From Tillandsia leiboldiana (lineage: Eukaryota; Streptophyta; Magnoliopsida; Poales; Bromeliaceae): DNA of 64,000 nt. Below are positions 1 through 11,534 of this stretch, one piece after another. Numbering within the stretch: position 1 is the first letter of the stretch; each line of letters begins with the position of its first letter. Under the pieces are notes generated by a model, which saw only the letters and a list, made by a program, of their open reading frames with translations, was not told the origin of the DNA and made no database searches. The stretch covers positions 25,648,825 through 25,712,824 of the forward strand of contig CM055069.1 of NCBI GenBank assembly GCA_029204045.2. Direction: 5' to 3'. The position numbers and the translations under genes were made by a program.

Positions 1-512
1 CTGTTTCGTGGACTTATGACTATCCATTTCTAGTTCATTTATTTATTGCTCATGATACTTCGAGTAAGATGTGAACTTATAATTGTAGCCGTATCATAGT
101 TTTTAGTTTATGTCAAATTTACAGTTGTAGTCAGCCTACCTTGGCTTTTGGATCATTGTTATTGTTGGTTTTGGTGGTTTAGCTGTTGTAGTTGGTTTCG
201 ATATGAAACTGTGGTTTTGGAAGCTAGGAATTTCTAATTGTAAAATGTTTCTAAAACTCAGATCAGAATCTAGTAAAATTGGCAGATTTCCTATTGAGTT
301 TAGTTTACTCAACAGTTTCCCCTCATCCTATTACATTTGTGGTTATTTTACAACTTACTATCATCATAATCCAGCTACAAGTTCAAATTGTGTATGTTTG
401 TGTTGTGGGTTGATTGTGTGGTTGCACATGATGTATCTTGTGCTTCAACGTTGTGCATGTCTAAGGAAAACTCAGTTTATGCGGCGAGTCTGTACACATC
501 CTGGGAAAGACT
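1..512. other. Unassigned flank of the outer retrotransposon
   Basis: This is AT-rich DNA to the left of the outermost Tekay-type element. I see no recognisable gene, terminal repeat or splice-bounded exon. The open frame 203-733 runs across the retrotransposon boundary at 518 into hAT sequence and is therefore not a gene. The last five bases before the element (513-517, TCTGG) are its target duplication. Confidence 0.5.
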
Positions 513-554
513 TCTGGTGTCACGCCCCAAACCATCAATTTGGTCGGTTCAAGC

Positions 555-1530
555 CAAGGTTCGAAGTGCCGTGGCACGGGGGCGTGCCGCTCGCCGCCTG
601 GCACGGTACGGTACCGGCACGCTTGCGTGCCGACACGTGGCACGCTTGCGTGCCGATGGATACGCATGACCTCCCAGTAGCACGCTCTGGCACGTTTTTT
701 TTTATTTTTTTTATTCCCAATAAGCTCTTATAATATTGTTTTGAAATGTTTAGTCAAAAAATTATGAATATTGGCTATATATAGCTTACTATACTCGCCA
801 ATTAACATATTAATTTTTTTTATATATATAAAGTACAATGGAGTTTTTTTTCAAAATAACCCTCTAAAATTTTATAATTTGCGAAATAATCTTATCAAAA
901 TTTTATTTGTAAAACTAACCTTATTTTTGCTATATCAACTTGCCATATCAGCGCCACATACAGAAGGCTCACCGCCTTCTAAAGACGGTGGACCGCCTTT
1001 AGCTATAATTTTCATGATTAAGTTAATTTCAAACAAATTTACAGAGAGATACGTAAATAAAATGCGAATGTGGGTACGAGTCAGATTTTTAAGAGATTTA
1101 GGTTGTTATTGTAGAAAGATAAGATAAAATGAGATGTGGGTACCGATTAGATTTTTAAAATATTTAGATTGTTATTATTTATCAACTAATATAAGAAGGA
1201 AAAGAGATAAAAAATATTTTTAATCATAAAACCTAAATCTTTAAAAGATTTAGATTGCTATTAGTTAGTAAATAATAACAACTTAAATCTTTTAAAAATC
1301 TGATTTATAACCACATTCTCATTTTATCTTATCTCTTTACTTTTTATATTAGTTAGTAAATAATAATAATCTAAATCTCTTAAAGATACTCACATTTACT
1401 AACAACTTAAATTAGTTAGTGAACAAAATAACCTAAATCTCTTAAAAATTAAAATAAAAAAACAAAAAATATGTACCATACAATATGTGATTTTTAAAAA
1501 AATTAACAAAAAAAATATTCTACACATGTG

Positions 1531-1573
<43 letters not shown>

Positions 1574-1663
1574 GAAAAACTGTCGTGCCGCTCGACACGG
1601 CACGGCGATACCCCATGGGTATCGCCATGTCTCGAGCGATACCCAAGGGTATCGCTCAAGACG

Positions 1664-1696
<33 letters not shown>

Positions 1697-1758
1697 GATA
1701 CCCTCCCTGTACCGTGCTCGCATTTGAGGGGCACGGTACGTGCCGACTTGATTCCTTG
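555..1758. mobile_element. Non-autonomous hAT element A inside the Tekay 3' LTR
   Basis: The element begins CAAGGTTCGAAGTGCC and ends TTGATTCCTTG, so the termini are inverted (CAAGG...CCTTG). The 8-bp sequence GTTCAAGC lies on both sides (547-554 and 1759-1766), the duplication length expected for hAT. Subterminal regions are packed with GGCACG/CGTGCC motifs, and the middle is AT-rich. A run of 37 A (1534-1570) is followed by a run of 31 G (1665-1695). No transposase coding is visible. Long open frames here are low-complexity artefacts. Confidence 0.75.
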
Positions 1759-1766
1759 GTTCAAGC

Positions 1767-2575
1767 CAAGGATTACAGTGTCGTAACACGGGGGTGTGCC
1801 GATGTTTGCCTGGCACGGTACGACACAGGCACGCTTCCGTGCCGACACGTGACACGATTGCGTGCCGATGGATACGGATAACCTCCCAGAGGCACGCTCT
1901 GGCATGATTTTTTTTAGTTTTTTTGTTCCCAATAAGCTCTTACAATATTGTTTTGAAAGGTTTAGTCAAATAATTATGAATATTGGCTATATATAACTTA
2001 CTATAATCACGAATTAATATACTAGTAACTTTTTTATATATAAAGTACAACACCTCATAGAGAATAAAAATTATAATATAATAATAAAATTCACAAATAC
2101 AATAATTATTTAAATTTACATATTTACGGATAGATACCAAATTTATTTGACAATATTGCTATAGATATTGGTGGTTCTATGAAAAAGTCATATATTGTTG
2201 ATATATCTTATTGTATTGTCGTACGTAATGTGCATATGCAATTGGGTCGCAAATATAATCGACAACAGCCATCATAACAGGTCATAACAGGTAATATCTC
2301 ATTGTATTATCGTACGTAATGTGCATATGCAATAATCATCACGGGTGGAAAGAGGAAAAAAACAATAACAGATAAAAACATGTATGGAAAAGAAAAAAAA
2401 AAATTGGTCGGCACGGCATAGTGCCGGCGATACCCTATGGGTATCACGCTGTCTCGCGTAGGGTATCAACGGCACGGGAGGTCCTAAGAGACCCCCCTTG
2501 CACCATGCCCCTATATTAGGGGCACGGTACGTGTCGCCCCGTGCCGAGCAGCACATGGCGGCACTTTAAACCCAA
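1767..2575. mobile_element. Non-autonomous hAT element B, adjacent copy
   Basis: It starts CAAGGATTACAGTGTCG and ends CGGCACTTTAAACCCAA, an imperfect inverted repeat of the start. The left subterminal 300 bp (GGCACG/CGTGCC-rich, followed by AATAAGCTCTTA-type sequence) closely matches element A at 555-900. The flanking 8-mers 1759-1766 and 2576-2583 are both GTTCAAGC, and the left one is shared with element A. No coding sequence is seen. Confidence 0.7.
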
Positions 2576-2993
2576 GTTCAAGCACACACAAAGACTGCCG
2601 AACGAGCAAAATTTTTCCTACCCGAACAAAATGAAGAAACATCCCAAATTGTACAAACATGCACGAAGAGATATATATAATATCATAGTACAACTGCTAA
2701 TTTTTTAAACAATCAACCATCAACCCATCAAATCTAAAGAGAGTTGATATATTAACTAAAATTGGAACTTCATTTACAATTTACATCAATTGCTTGAAAA
2801 AATATTACAAGTTTTCTTTCTAGTTACAGAACGAGGCACGACCTCGCTAGGTCCACTATTCAGGGACGCACTTGTCGCGGTCCCATGCCTCACCGGCAAC
2901 ACCTGGATCTAAAAAGATATAACCACAGAGAGTGAAAACTAAGAATAGTTCCCAGAGAGTGAAACTATTGAGAATAATGCTCTACACTCACTT
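2576..2993 (-). repeat. Tekay 3' LTR, middle piece
   Basis: This 0.4-kb piece matches the 5' LTR at about 23215-23640 (shared stretches around ATAATATCATAGTACAACT and CAATCAACCAT). It is the part of the 3' LTR left between hAT element B and the composite LTR insertion. The insertion duplicated CACTT at 2989-2993. Confidence 0.8.
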
Positions 2994-3740
2994 TGTCACG
3001 CCCCGGGGTCGAAACTACGACCCGGGCTCACTAAACAGATCCGCCATCTGTACGGAAACCCGCGCACAGACGAAGCGTCTACCCTGCAAGTCAGATCTAT
3101 AGCTAAACATGTATCAGAGCTGAAACCAAAACCAGTAGCTACAGAAATCAATTGAACATCTGAATAACTATAAAACCTCAATACATAGTCTCTCCAGCTA
3201 TGAAAAATAAAACAATCCTCACAGATCTCTCAGACTGTCCAGTACAAAAGCGGAAACATAAAAATACAGGGTACATCTACCTCTGACTCTCAAATAAAAA
3301 GGGGTAAGGAGCTAATCGGCCACGTCCTCACCTCGATCAACTGTCTCCGCGCGAACCAAGCCGGAACAACAACCTCAGGAAACCTGTCACCGCAGCGGGT
3401 GTGAGAACTACTGCAGATGGTAGTTCCCAGTGGGTACCGTCACCAATATCCACGGTATGCCCACTAAGTCTACTGGAGGCAAACAATAGGTATGCAGATA
3501 GATAATAGGAAAGCTGAATGAAACTAAAGCTAATATGTCTCAATCATCATACTCAAAAGAAACTCTACTATGAACATGCTATGCATACACTCGCTACTGC
3601 TAAAATACCTCAAGTATCATGCTCAAAGGAAAACTCATCTAAGAACATGCCATGCAACCACCCGCTCATATCACCCAATCTCAATGACTGCCACATCGGA
3701 TCCAGTCAAGCCTGCGCCTCTCACAGTGAGTCATCTAGGA

Positions 3741-4080
3741 ACGCACCTGCCTACTACCACGCATCCACAAGAGGACGGGAATTACGTAGGGCGTCCTACA
3801 CAGACTATCTCAATATCATGTAAAGTGACGCACCTGCCTACTGCCACTATGCCCACAAAGGACTTGGACTTACGTAGGGCGTCCTCCACGAACTATCTCA
3901 GTATCACGTAAAGCGACGCACCTGCCACCGCCACTACGCCCACAAAAGACTTGGACTTACGTAGGGCGTCCTCCACGGACTATCTCAGTATCACGTAAAG
4001 CGACGCACCTGCCTACTGCCACTACGCCCGCAAAGGACTTGGACTTACGTAGGGCGTCCTCCACGGACTATCACAATCTC
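3741..4080. repeat. Tandem repeat, about 88 bp x 4, inside LTR
   Basis: Four head-to-tail copies begin GCACCTGCC and contain ACGTAGGGCGTCCT and a TCTCAGTATCA-like end. The single-copy equivalent in the related solo LTRs lies near 13440 and 20700, so this is a local expansion. The repeats are adjacent with no spacers and are not CRISPR. Confidence 0.8.
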
Positions 4081-4254
4081 AAACACAGCAGCCTCGTCAG
4101 GCGTATCATCATCATCATCGCATCCGGAGCGTAACTCGAGGGGAGCGACCCCACCGAGCTCAAGCGTGTCTCATCTATCTCAACAAGCGGCACCTGCAGG
4201 CTATGATCCACGATCAAACAGATCGGAAACTCAATGCTCAAATAACACAACTCA

Positions 4255-4460
4255 GTCGGGAAACCCTCCACGACTTGATCAGGAAATGCCCAAACACTCT
4301 CACAGCTATGTCGGAGAACCCTCCACGACTCAATCTGATAATGCACAACCCATGGCTAAGTCGGGAACCCTCCACGACTCGATCTGCCAGAGCCCAAAAC
4401 TCATAGCTAAGTCGGAGAACCACCTCCACGACTAAATCAGAAATGCACGACCCATGATCT
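4255..4460. repeat. Tandem repeat, about 60 bp x 4, inside LTR
   Basis: Four degenerate copies carry CCTCCACGACT preceded by GTCGG(G/A)AA. They follow the 88-bp array within the same LTR. Confidence 0.7.
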
Positions 4461-5577
4461 AGAATAACCTCATCAATCCCAACAAGGAAGCTCAAACTCA
4501 CATGACACTAGAAACTCATCCCACAGAGCTCTAAAAATCCACTCGGCCCCCCCGGCACGAGAACACATGCATCCTGAACCTACTCAACCCCTCTAGAAGA
4601 TCTCAATATTTTAAAACTATTTTCAAAGCTCAGTTTTCATTAAAAACAGGTCCGACAATTTTTAAAACGGTTCAGATGCCATTCTAATGCCAAGTAATCA
4701 TGCAGTCTAGTGTCAAATCATCTCTAGATCATGCTAAAAAATATCTGGGGCTCAGGAAAGTCTTCCTACAATTTTCTAGGCAACTATCAGATTTACCAGC
4801 TATAATAACAATCAAGCTAGACATGCTAAACATGCATACAATAGCTTTAGAAGGCATTCCATATATCTTGAAGAATTTCCAACCCACCTGGATCGCTTTC
4901 CACAGGCAACGCTGAAATCAGTGAAGCGCGGACTCGCACACAGTCCAAAATCTGCCGGAACACCAAACCGCGCCGCGCGCGCGCGCGAACACTGTCGCGA
5001 ACCTCGGAAAAATCCCCGGAAGCTCAAACAAATCTCTCGAGTCCTCTACAAAATTTCCGGCGCGCTCCGGCTCACTCCACAGTCATCACACAGCACGTGC
5101 GCATGCAAGCCTGCACCTCGGCTCTGCGCAGTGTAAATCCAAAGCTCACAGCCAAAAGCACCTCAAGCTGCTCCTCAATGCGCAAATGGAAAAAGATGGA
5201 AGAACAACCAAATTCCATTCAAAATTTCATTCAAAACCATAAAAGAAATCCAAAAATCCATCTTGAAAAATCATCTGCCAACTTACCTCACAAGCAGCTC
5301 GACGCGCGCGCAACTCCGCTCGAGACCAACTAGCAGGAAAACCAACTTGCACCTTCACTTTGCTTTTCTTTCTTTTCCACTTCTTCTCTTTCTTTTCCTT
5401 GCTTTCTCTCTTTTCTTTCTTTCTTTCTTTCTTTCTTCTGGTTGAAGTGGAGAAGAAGCAGGGGTTGGGGGCTCTTTATAGAAGGTGGCGTGGGTGCAAA
5501 ACAGCTTGGGAGGTGAAATTACCAAAAGCCCCCCACTTAGAAAACCAAAACTGCTCACAACAGGGCTTCAGATGCTT

Positions 5578-5680
5578 GGGGTACCGGTACCAATGACTGG
5601 GTACCGGTACCAAACCACATTGGTTCCGGAACCAAGCAGCTGGTTCCGGAACCAAGCTGCTGATTCCGGAACCCAATGCC
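5578..5680. repeat. Palindrome cluster in LTR U3
   Basis: Five self-complementary motifs lie in about 100 bp: GGTACCGGTACC twice and GGTTCCGGAACC-type motifs three times. The cluster lies about 100 bp upstream (minus orientation) of the TATA-like box at 5473-5480. Confidence 0.8.
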
Positions 5681-5939
5681 CAAACAGTCAACTTTCGGCT
5701 GAAGCTTCAGATTCCTTTGCCGCCAACTCACTTTTCGCCCCGGAAGCTTCCGCATCACTCTGTAACCTCCCGAACTCCACTGTAAACATAAAATACACTT
5801 GTCCCAAGTATTCTCCAATTTTTCTGTGCACCACTGCGGAGTCGGTACTCTATCCAATCCAATACTCTACATATGCGCAATGCCCTGAAAATGCCGATTC
5901 AAGCTGGGGTTTCCTGTCACGTGTCGATCGTATTGGTTC

Positions 5940-7540
5940 GACCGTGACATCCTTGGGGGCCACTTTTGGAGGACATTTGGTAGGCATTTGGGTTGACAAA
6001 GTTACGGGATTGCGAAGTTGGGACAATCCGTCAGGGTTGAGCCATGGGCGAACCAACGGAAGCAATTCCCTAGCAATGGCCCATGCCATGACCAAGAAAA
6101 TGGTGCCGCATGCGGGGTTTCAAAACGTACCCCTCGGTGAGCACCTTTGTATCCCCGGGGTGCCAAAGGGGTGGATGCCTCGTGGGTAATATAGAGGAGG
6201 GGTTGGACACTTGCGAAGTGGCCCCGACTCCCCCATTGGCCTATAGGACATAGGTTATCCCTTGGCGAGCGGAGTCGCCAAGCCTAGGTTCGTGTGAGCG
6301 GTATTCGAGGGTCGATGAGCACACGAGCTTAGGGTAATGCCAAAGACACGAGGTCGACAGCATTACGGAGCGGGGTAAGCCAAGAGGCTTTGCCTCTGGG
6401 TTCGCTTGCACTACCTTATGTCGTTTCGGATCTCTGTAGTGGAGCGAACGAGCGGATGAGGGACAATCTTGTGAAGGTTGGTCCGCCTCAATGGACAAGG
6501 CTTGCGAAGGCATGTATGTGCCGAGCGGGGATTCGTGAGGCGCGAGGCCTACGAAGTTCGCGAAGCGAAGGAACGGTCGGTCCGCCGTAATGGACAAGGC
6601 TCGCAAAGGCAATGGTGCCGAGCGGGGATTCGTGCGGCGCGAGGCCCACAAAGTGGGAGGTGACAATCGATGTTGGTTTTCGTGAAGTGTGCCATGGAGA
6701 GGACCGAGGGTGTTGAGGGCCAGGCATGGCCGTCCAATGGAGGTGCCGAATGGCTAGCGAAGCGGAGCGAGGCCGATGCGATTGTGGGCGACATCCGTCA
6801 AGCAAACCTTGGATGCTGGGCCGAGTGTGTTGGCGGCCGAGCATGGTCGTGCAATGGAGGTGCCAGGGGGTTGGCGACGCGGGGAGAATGTCGCTAGGTT
6901 GACAAACCCTTGCGAAGGGAACACACGCGGGAACAAGTAGTGTGGGGTATTCGGGAAGCGGACCTTGGACCGAATCGGGAGCGATGACGGGACTAGGTGG
7001 TCGGCGGAACGGGACAGGCCCGACTCGACTATGGATCCCGTAGTGGAATTTGAGGGGCGCGCGGCGCCTTGGCAAGGCAATGGGCTGCCGGACGGACGAG
7101 ATGCGTAGGGAAGGTCGCTCGGTTAAGCAGACGAGTGGAACGCGCAAGGGCAGCTCGCTCGGGCCCATTCGAATGGACTAAGTTGTGAGAACTTGTATTG
7201 TCCTGGATGCTTGCTTCGGAGGCAAGGGGGCATTCGGTTAAGTAGCACTCTCGAGGAGAGTTTGTCCGGCTAGGCGGAATATACTCGGCTTGAAGGCCAA
7301 CCTCATTGGCGGGGTTGTTTGTTCAGAACTCGCGGAGTTCGACAAAGGGTTCGACGTAAGGCGCGGCGCCGGGCAGTCAGGCTCGTGGAGGAGCATGCTT
7401 GGTTAATGCTTGAGTTGTGATCCCACTGTTTAAGTTCGAGGGCGTGTCCGTGGCAAGGGACTCGGGAAGGCTGGCTCAGGTGTGCGACACTTGAGCGCCA
7501 CACGGGGTAATTTTAAGGCGAAAAAGCTGGTCCCGTGACA
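5940..7540. repeat. GC-rich non-coding segment with internal repeats
   Basis: This segment is bounded by a short direct repeat (CCGTGACAT at both sides). It holds two degenerate about 115-bp repeats at about 6470-6650 (GTGCCGAGCGGGGATTCGTG) and diverged copies of a CAATGGAGGTGCC block near 6740 and 6855. No protein domain was recognised in any frame. It may be the interior of a non-autonomous element or a further nested insertion; target duplications were not convincing. Confidence 0.45.
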
Positions 7541-7665
7541 TTCCGCTTCGATCCGAAACAACCCAAACTCATCTGTAAACACAAATAGAATACGCCCAAG
7601 GCGATTTCTCCGCACCACGCCATCTTGCGAGGTCGGTGCACTCTACAAAGTCCCGGTACCCTACA

Positions 7666-9403
7666 CACTTGGTCCAAAGAAAGCATTAGTAACGTGATAT
7701 AAATAATAACAATTATTTGTATACTAGCATCCAATTAACCAATTACACCAATATGCATCACTATTCCACTATGCCACTATATCACTAACTGTAGACCACA
7801 TGTCTACCCAACCGTTCCCGATTTTCACTAACCAACTTGTGGCTTTGAGATCCATACCGAACACACCTCATGGAGAGTCGATTGCTTGCCCACCTCTCTA
7901 ATCGATAGGAACACAGAGTTGGTTGCTCCCGGCATACCATGTCACTCATAGGGAGTCGATTGCTCGCACACCTCCCACATAACATTCAACACTTCCGAAA
8001 AGTGCCTTTACATTTCCCTGAGCATACCCTAAGTTCATGACTTAAGGGTTATACCACATATCCAATGAGCCCCAACTTGTTCTCTAACTTATATTTATTT
8101 AACATAAAGCTCATATATCTCTAAGTTTCACTTTAGATTTTACCTAAGTTAGATGCCACACATTTAACCTTTATCTAGGCTTTCATTTTCATTTTCATTT
8201 TCATTTCATGCATGTATACATTTAACCACACATCCAATGAGCCCCAACTTGTTCTCTAGCTTACATTTAACCTAGAGTTCATATATCTCTAAGTTTCAAC
8301 CTAGGTTTTACCTAAGTTAGATGCCACACATTTAACCTTTATCTAGGCTTTCATTTTCATTTCATGCATGTATACCCTTTTTTCCCATTTTGCTACATAT
8401 AGGTGAAAACCCTAATTTTTAACTCACATGCAAGAAATCATCTTTAACCTTTTAATACACACTCTATGCATGCTTCTAATCCAAAGAGACAATGTAGCAA
8501 AAGAGAGATCCCCCTTCTTGATGATATCTCCCACCTTGTGAAGCTCCTCCACCAAAGAGATGAATTCAATCTCTTGAGTCTAAGGAGAAAACTCTAAAAA
8601 TGGTTCCAATACCATTAGAAACCCAAAAATCCTCATTTAAATCTATAAAAACCAAAACCTTAGACATCCCAACTCACCTCTCTCTTGATGCAAGCCAAAA
8701 TGTGGGAGAGGAGGGTCCTTCCTCCGAGAGCTTCCTCTTGAAGCTCTCCATCAATCCCTAGCCTCCCAAGAGATCGAACTCCAAAATCCTCCAAGAGCTA
8801 GGGCTCTCTCTTTTGGAGTTCTAGAAAGAGAGAGAAAAGAGGGAGTGGGAGGGTGAGAATAAGGGGGAGAGGGGTGTTTGGCTGTGAGTGTGGGGTTATA
8901 AGGTTGAGATAACCCCACTAAAACTTGCCAACTAACCATGGTTAACAATCCCAAACAGCTGCAGAGCCGCAGCTTGGAGTACCGGTACTCGGGATTTAGT
9001 ATCGGTATGTGGCCTTTAATTCCAGTACTCCCCCCTAAATTAAGCAAAACCTGAACATTGGATTTTTTTTCAGTTTTCTAGTGAGTACCAGTACCATGCA
9101 ACATCAATACCGATATGCACACTATTCCAAACATCAGTACCGGAACCAAGCTCTAGTTCCACAAAAACCCGAAGGTTTGCTACTCCTCTACGTAACTGAG
9201 CTCCGGTATTCCCTCTTGGGTACCAGTACTCAATACAAAATCTACAATTTTTGCAGATTTGAACTTTCGAAGTCTATTTTCACGCCAAATTTGCGCCAAA
9301 AACACTTGGTTAACTCCCAAACACCATCGAAACTATTGGAATGATTTCCAATCTATATTACTTACAAGAACTTCACAATTTGCAAAAAGTTCAGAGCATT
9401 ACA
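7666..9403 (-). repeat. Tekay 3' LTR, proximal piece
   Basis: Matches the 5' LTR at about 23640-25220 along its length (shared CATTAGTA, GAGTCGATTGCTCGC and TTTAACCTTTA stretches). It starts (minus) TGTAATGCTCTG at 9403. U3 contains several GTACCGGTAC-like palindromes at 8978-9240. Two degenerate direct repeats of about 170 bp (around 8060-8225 and 8230-8375, ending TTCATGCATGTATAC) distinguish it from the 5' LTR. Confidence 0.85.
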
Positions 9404-9420
9404 TCCTCTCATCCTTAAAA
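9404..9420 (-). other. Polypurine tract of the Tekay element
   Basis: The minus strand reads AAGGATGAGAGGA immediately before the LTR start TGTAATG. This is the expected plus-strand primer site of an LTR retrotransposon. Confidence 0.6.
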
Positions 9421-9688
9421 GGAGTTTCGTCCGCAAAACTAAATTCATACCTCATAAGTTGCCCGAATAAGTGGGGATAACGCTTCTGTATTGTGCTCTC
9501 AAGTTCCCAAGTAGCCACCCGCTCCTTATGGTTACGCCATAACACTTTCACATTTGCAATCGAGCGATTATGCAACCTCTTCTCTTGCCGGTCGAGGATG
9601 TGTACCGGAAACTCGTCATTAGCCCAAATCCTCCCACAAATCCAACGGCGGATAACTGATAATGTGAGTCGAATCGAGCACATAGATA
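9404..9688 (-). pseudogene. Tekay gag-pol C-terminus: chromodomain remnant
   Basis: The minus frame from 9683 contains FPVHILDRQEK then VKVLWRNHKERVATWE, the C-terminal chromodomain that in chromoviruses targets integration to marked chromatin. The VFHISM motif that normally precedes it is at 9670-9690, but the residues that follow it are in another frame, so there is a frameshift here. The segment is cut off from the integrase part by the hAT insertion at 9697, and some linker sequence is missing. Confidence 0.8.
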
Positions 9689-11534
9689 TGTGAAACCACT
9701 GTTTGAAAAGGCGCGCCTCAATATTTTAGAATAAATTGGTTGTGAGTTCAAGATATTGGGCTGTCGGGTTTCGAAATTGACTTTTATACTTTAACCCATT
9801 AAGATGAATTAAAGAAATCCGAAAAAAAAAAAACCCAATAAACCATTAAGCCCTAAAAAATCCCTTCCGCTCGCCCCTTTCCTCTTTCCTCTCCGTTCTC
9901 CCGATAGCAACAGCAGCAGCGGCGGCGGCAAGTAGTGCCATTGCAACAGCAAGCAAAGGAGGGTAGCAATAGTTGTAGCAAGCAAGTAGCATCAGTGGCA
10001 GTAAAAAACCAACCAGGAGCGGCGGCAACAAAAACAAGCAGCAGCGGCTACAAGAGGTAAATATTGCCTCTATACTCCAGTTCTTCTCTTTTGAGCCTTT
10101 TTTAGTTATTTTTTCATGGGAATTGATGTATTTGTGAGGATTTTTCTATTTTTTTTCCATATGCTTTTACTTTTTTTGTTTCAATTGCATATTTGTTGAT
10201 TCCTTTTTTTCGTTCTTTGTCTAATTCTTCTCTTAGATTCTCTTTTTACAGACATTTACTTTTTCTAAACTTAAAATCTTATTCGTAATTTGTTGTTCTT
10301 TAATTTTTGTTGACTTCTTGCTATCTATTTCATTGTTAATTTGTTGTAGCTTTGATTGAATGGATCATGAAGATCCTGCATGGAAATAGACACGTTTAAG
10401 GGATCCAAACAATAGAAATGATGTGATCTGTAATTTTTGTGAAAAAATAACAAAATGAGGCATTTATAGAGCCAACCAACATATTATTGGCGGCTTTCGA
10501 AATGCAAAAGGATGCCCAAGATGTTCGGCTCATGTCCGCCAGGAAATTAAAGAGTTTATGGATAAGAAAATAGCAGCAAAAGAGAGAAATCCTTTTATGT
10601 CTGAGTTTGATAAAGTAGAGGGCTATGGTGATGATGATGATGAAGATGATATCGGAGAATATAAATCTTTTGGAAAAAGATGTCAAAGTAGTGGGAGTGT
10701 TGGAAGTAGCAAGTCAATAGCAAAAAAACGTAGTCAAAAGGGTACTATAGATGTGTATTTCGCTCGTGACGCAGAGAAGGTAGTTCAAGAAAGAAAGGAA
10801 GAAAAGATGAAGCAAACCACAACAAATAATGCATGTAAAAAGGAGCTGAGAGAGACAACTTGTAGAGACTTCGCCCGATGGATGTATGATGTTGGGATAC
10901 CTTTTAATGCCGTTAATTATGATAGTTTTTAAATAACAATTGAGTCCATTAAACAATATGGTTGTGGCATGAAACCATTGTCCGCATATGAGTTACAAGT
11001 TTCTTTTTTAAAGAAAAGGTTGAGAGGACAAGAAATGCTTTGAAGTCTCATGAAGAGGGGTGGGCGAGGACTGGTTGTTCTTTAATGTTAGATGCATGAA
11101 AGGATAGAAGAGAAAGACCCTTAATAAATTTTCTTGTGAACTCTCCAATGGGTACGATATTTCTTGGATCTTTTGATGCCTCTAATTATGTTAAAAATGG
11201 AGAAAGAATATTTGAATTATTGGATAATCCAATATATTGTGGAAGTAAATATTGTACAAGTTGTTACTGATAATGGCTAATGTAGTAGCTAGTAAGTTTT
11301 CTCCCTCCTAAATTCTTAATGTTTTTAACTTCTAATTTGTTTTATACTTTGTGTGTAACTGTAATATTTTTATAACTAATAGCTATAATCTTTCTTTCAC
11401 TCAATTTTTTCTTAAGGAGATTGTTAGAAGCCAAGAGACCAAATTTGTTTTGAACTCCATGTGCTGACCATGGCATTGATTTGATGCCCGAGGATATCGG
11501 AAAGATGTCGGTAGTACATAGAAACATACAGATA

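Larger units (their letters stand above)
2994..5872 (-). repeat. Long LTR (about 2.9 kb), minus orientation
   Basis: On the minus strand it begins TGTAGAGTATTGG at 5872 and ends GGGGCGTGACA at 2994. It shares its last 100 bases (including GGCGGATCTGTT and GAGCCCGGGT) and internal blocks with the solo LTRs at 11535-14115 and 18735-21344. A TATA-like TATAAAGA is at 5473-5480. It is longer than those two because of internal tandem repeats. Confidence 0.7.
2994..7665 (-). mobile_element. Composite long-LTR insertion in the Tekay 3' LTR
   Basis: The plus strand begins TGTCACGCCCCGGGG and ends TACCCTACA, so on the minus strand it runs TGTAGGGTACC...GGGGCGTGACA. The flanking duplication CACTT is at 2989-2993 and 7666-7670. 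The left 2.9 kb is a near-complete long LTR (2994-5872). The right about 125 bp (7540-7665) resembles the first bases of a second LTR, and a GC-rich stretch lies between. I see no gag or pol coding. It could be a non-autonomous element or an LTR carrying a further insertion. Confidence 0.65.

Noticed and set aside
203..733. 176-codon open frame at the left edge
   Set aside because: It crosses the retrotransposon boundary at 518 and the hAT start at 555; no domain; composition differs along its length.
3741..4080. Possible CRISPR-like array
   Set aside because: Repeats are directly adjacent without unique spacers and lie in a plant LTR; it is a minisatellite.
5485..6189. 234-codon plus-strand frame
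   Set aside because: It runs from LTR U3 through the LTR edge at 5872 into unrelated DNA; no domain.
6470..6650. rDNA spacer or satellite origin of the GC-rich repeats
   Set aside because: Only two degenerate units and no rRNA promoter or rRNA sequence nearby.
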